Part shown: in pieces, positions 7,813-8,015 of the stretch
How positions within the stretch are numbered: position 1 is the first letter of the stretch
Layout: every line of letters begins with the position of its first letter
Assembly: GCA_016839665.1 (NCBI GenBank)
Contig: JAEOTU010000083.1
Coordinates: 1-8,015 of the forward strand
Length of the DNA stretch: 8,015 bases
Source: Candidatus Hodarchaeota archaeon
GTDB lineage: Archaea; Asgardarchaeota; Heimdallarchaeia; Hodarchaeales; Hodarchaeaceae
Direction: 5' to 3'
The notes under the pieces: model-generated
The model's input: the letters and a program-made list of their open reading frames with translations, nothing else
What the model was told of the DNA's origin: nothing
Databases searched by the model: none
Position numbers and translations under genes: made by a program

Positions 7813-7841
7813 ATTACTCAGTTTTCCATCTCCTCCTCTAG

Positions 7842-7860
7842 ATATATTTAAGCATTTAAG
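7842..7860 (-). promoter_or_regulatory. TATA-like promoter of the helicase gene with a duplicated heptamer
   Basis: On the minus strand CTTAAATATAT (7842-7852) resembles an archaeal TATA box, centred about 35 bases before the helicase ATG. Initiation would fall near 7821, giving a leader of only about nine bases or none. The + strand heptamer ATTTAAG occurs twice here (7846-7852 and 7854-7860), one copy overlapping the box, so a second weaker box or a regulator-binding site is possible. Confidence 0.5.
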
Positions 7861-8015
7861 AAAAATCTATCGTCAATCTAAAGTTTCATGAGTTAATTGA
7901 ATTAGTGGTAGTTATTTCTCGGTTTTAAAGAAATCCAAAATTCATGGATCAACTTTCAAATTGAAATTTTTTTTTATGTCTTATAAGGCTGCTACTCTAA
8001 CAAATACCAATTACA
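7861..8015. other. Non-coding upstream region at the right edge
   Basis: No supported gene lies here. The region is AT-rich and contains a 13-base dyad TTTCAAATTGAAA (7954-7966) directly followed by a T9 tract (7967-7975). The dyad has a one-base centre, so it suits protein binding better than a hairpin. An ATG at 7976 opens a + strand frame that stays open to the window edge (13 codons), which is too short to judge. Confidence 0.4.

Noticed and set aside
7976..8015. Possible start of a + strand gene at the right edge
   Set aside because: Only 13 codons are visible, with no ribosome site (a T9 tract directly precedes the ATG), so nothing supports a gene.

Overview
The window is moderately AT-rich. 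It holds four intact protein-coding genes and one gene remnant. A catalase gene on the + strand (6-1454) converges on a block of three minus-strand genes. In transcription order these are a large membrane-anchored SF2 helicase (7812-5056), an alpha/beta-hydrolase of lipase type (4963-3659) and a PRC-barrel/TPR protein (3643-1691). No RNA gene, CRISPR array, transposase or integrase was found.

The organism is probably an archaeon, and low to moderate GC plus domain style would fit an Asgard-type lineage. The visible evidence is TATA-like boxes (TTTATATAA, TTAAATATAT) 30 to 60 bases before two genes, weak or misplaced Shine-Dalgarno sequences, a bare T-tract terminator without a hairpin after the catalase, and a PRC-barrel fused to TPRs. 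No ribosomal or other phylogenetic marker is present, so this is inference.

The most informative structure is a 94-base direct repeat. The last 32 codons of the helicase gene (5060-5153) occur again at 1574-1667, in the same orientation, just beyond the TPR gene. The copies match at 87 of 94 positions with no gaps. The second copy keeps the helicase reading frame and ends in a stop at the same place, but carries an in-frame TAA and has no helicase body in front of it. The hydrolase-TPR pair is therefore bracketed by an intact and a broken copy of the helicase 3' end. This is the layout expected if a two-gene cassette entered at the helicase 3' end, or if a tandem helicase paralogue was lost and replaced. 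In rows of sequence counted by eye the cassette tends to be more AT-rich than the helicase, and the catalase is the most GC-rich gene.

Functionally, the catalase removes hydrogen peroxide. The helicase has a complete ATPase motor followed by two transmembrane helices and a C-terminal cytoplasmic domain, an unusual design that suggests nucleic-acid work at the membrane, possibly defence. The hydrolase and the TPR protein lie 15 bases apart, probably share a promoter at about 5022, and probably act together; their substrate and partner are unknown.
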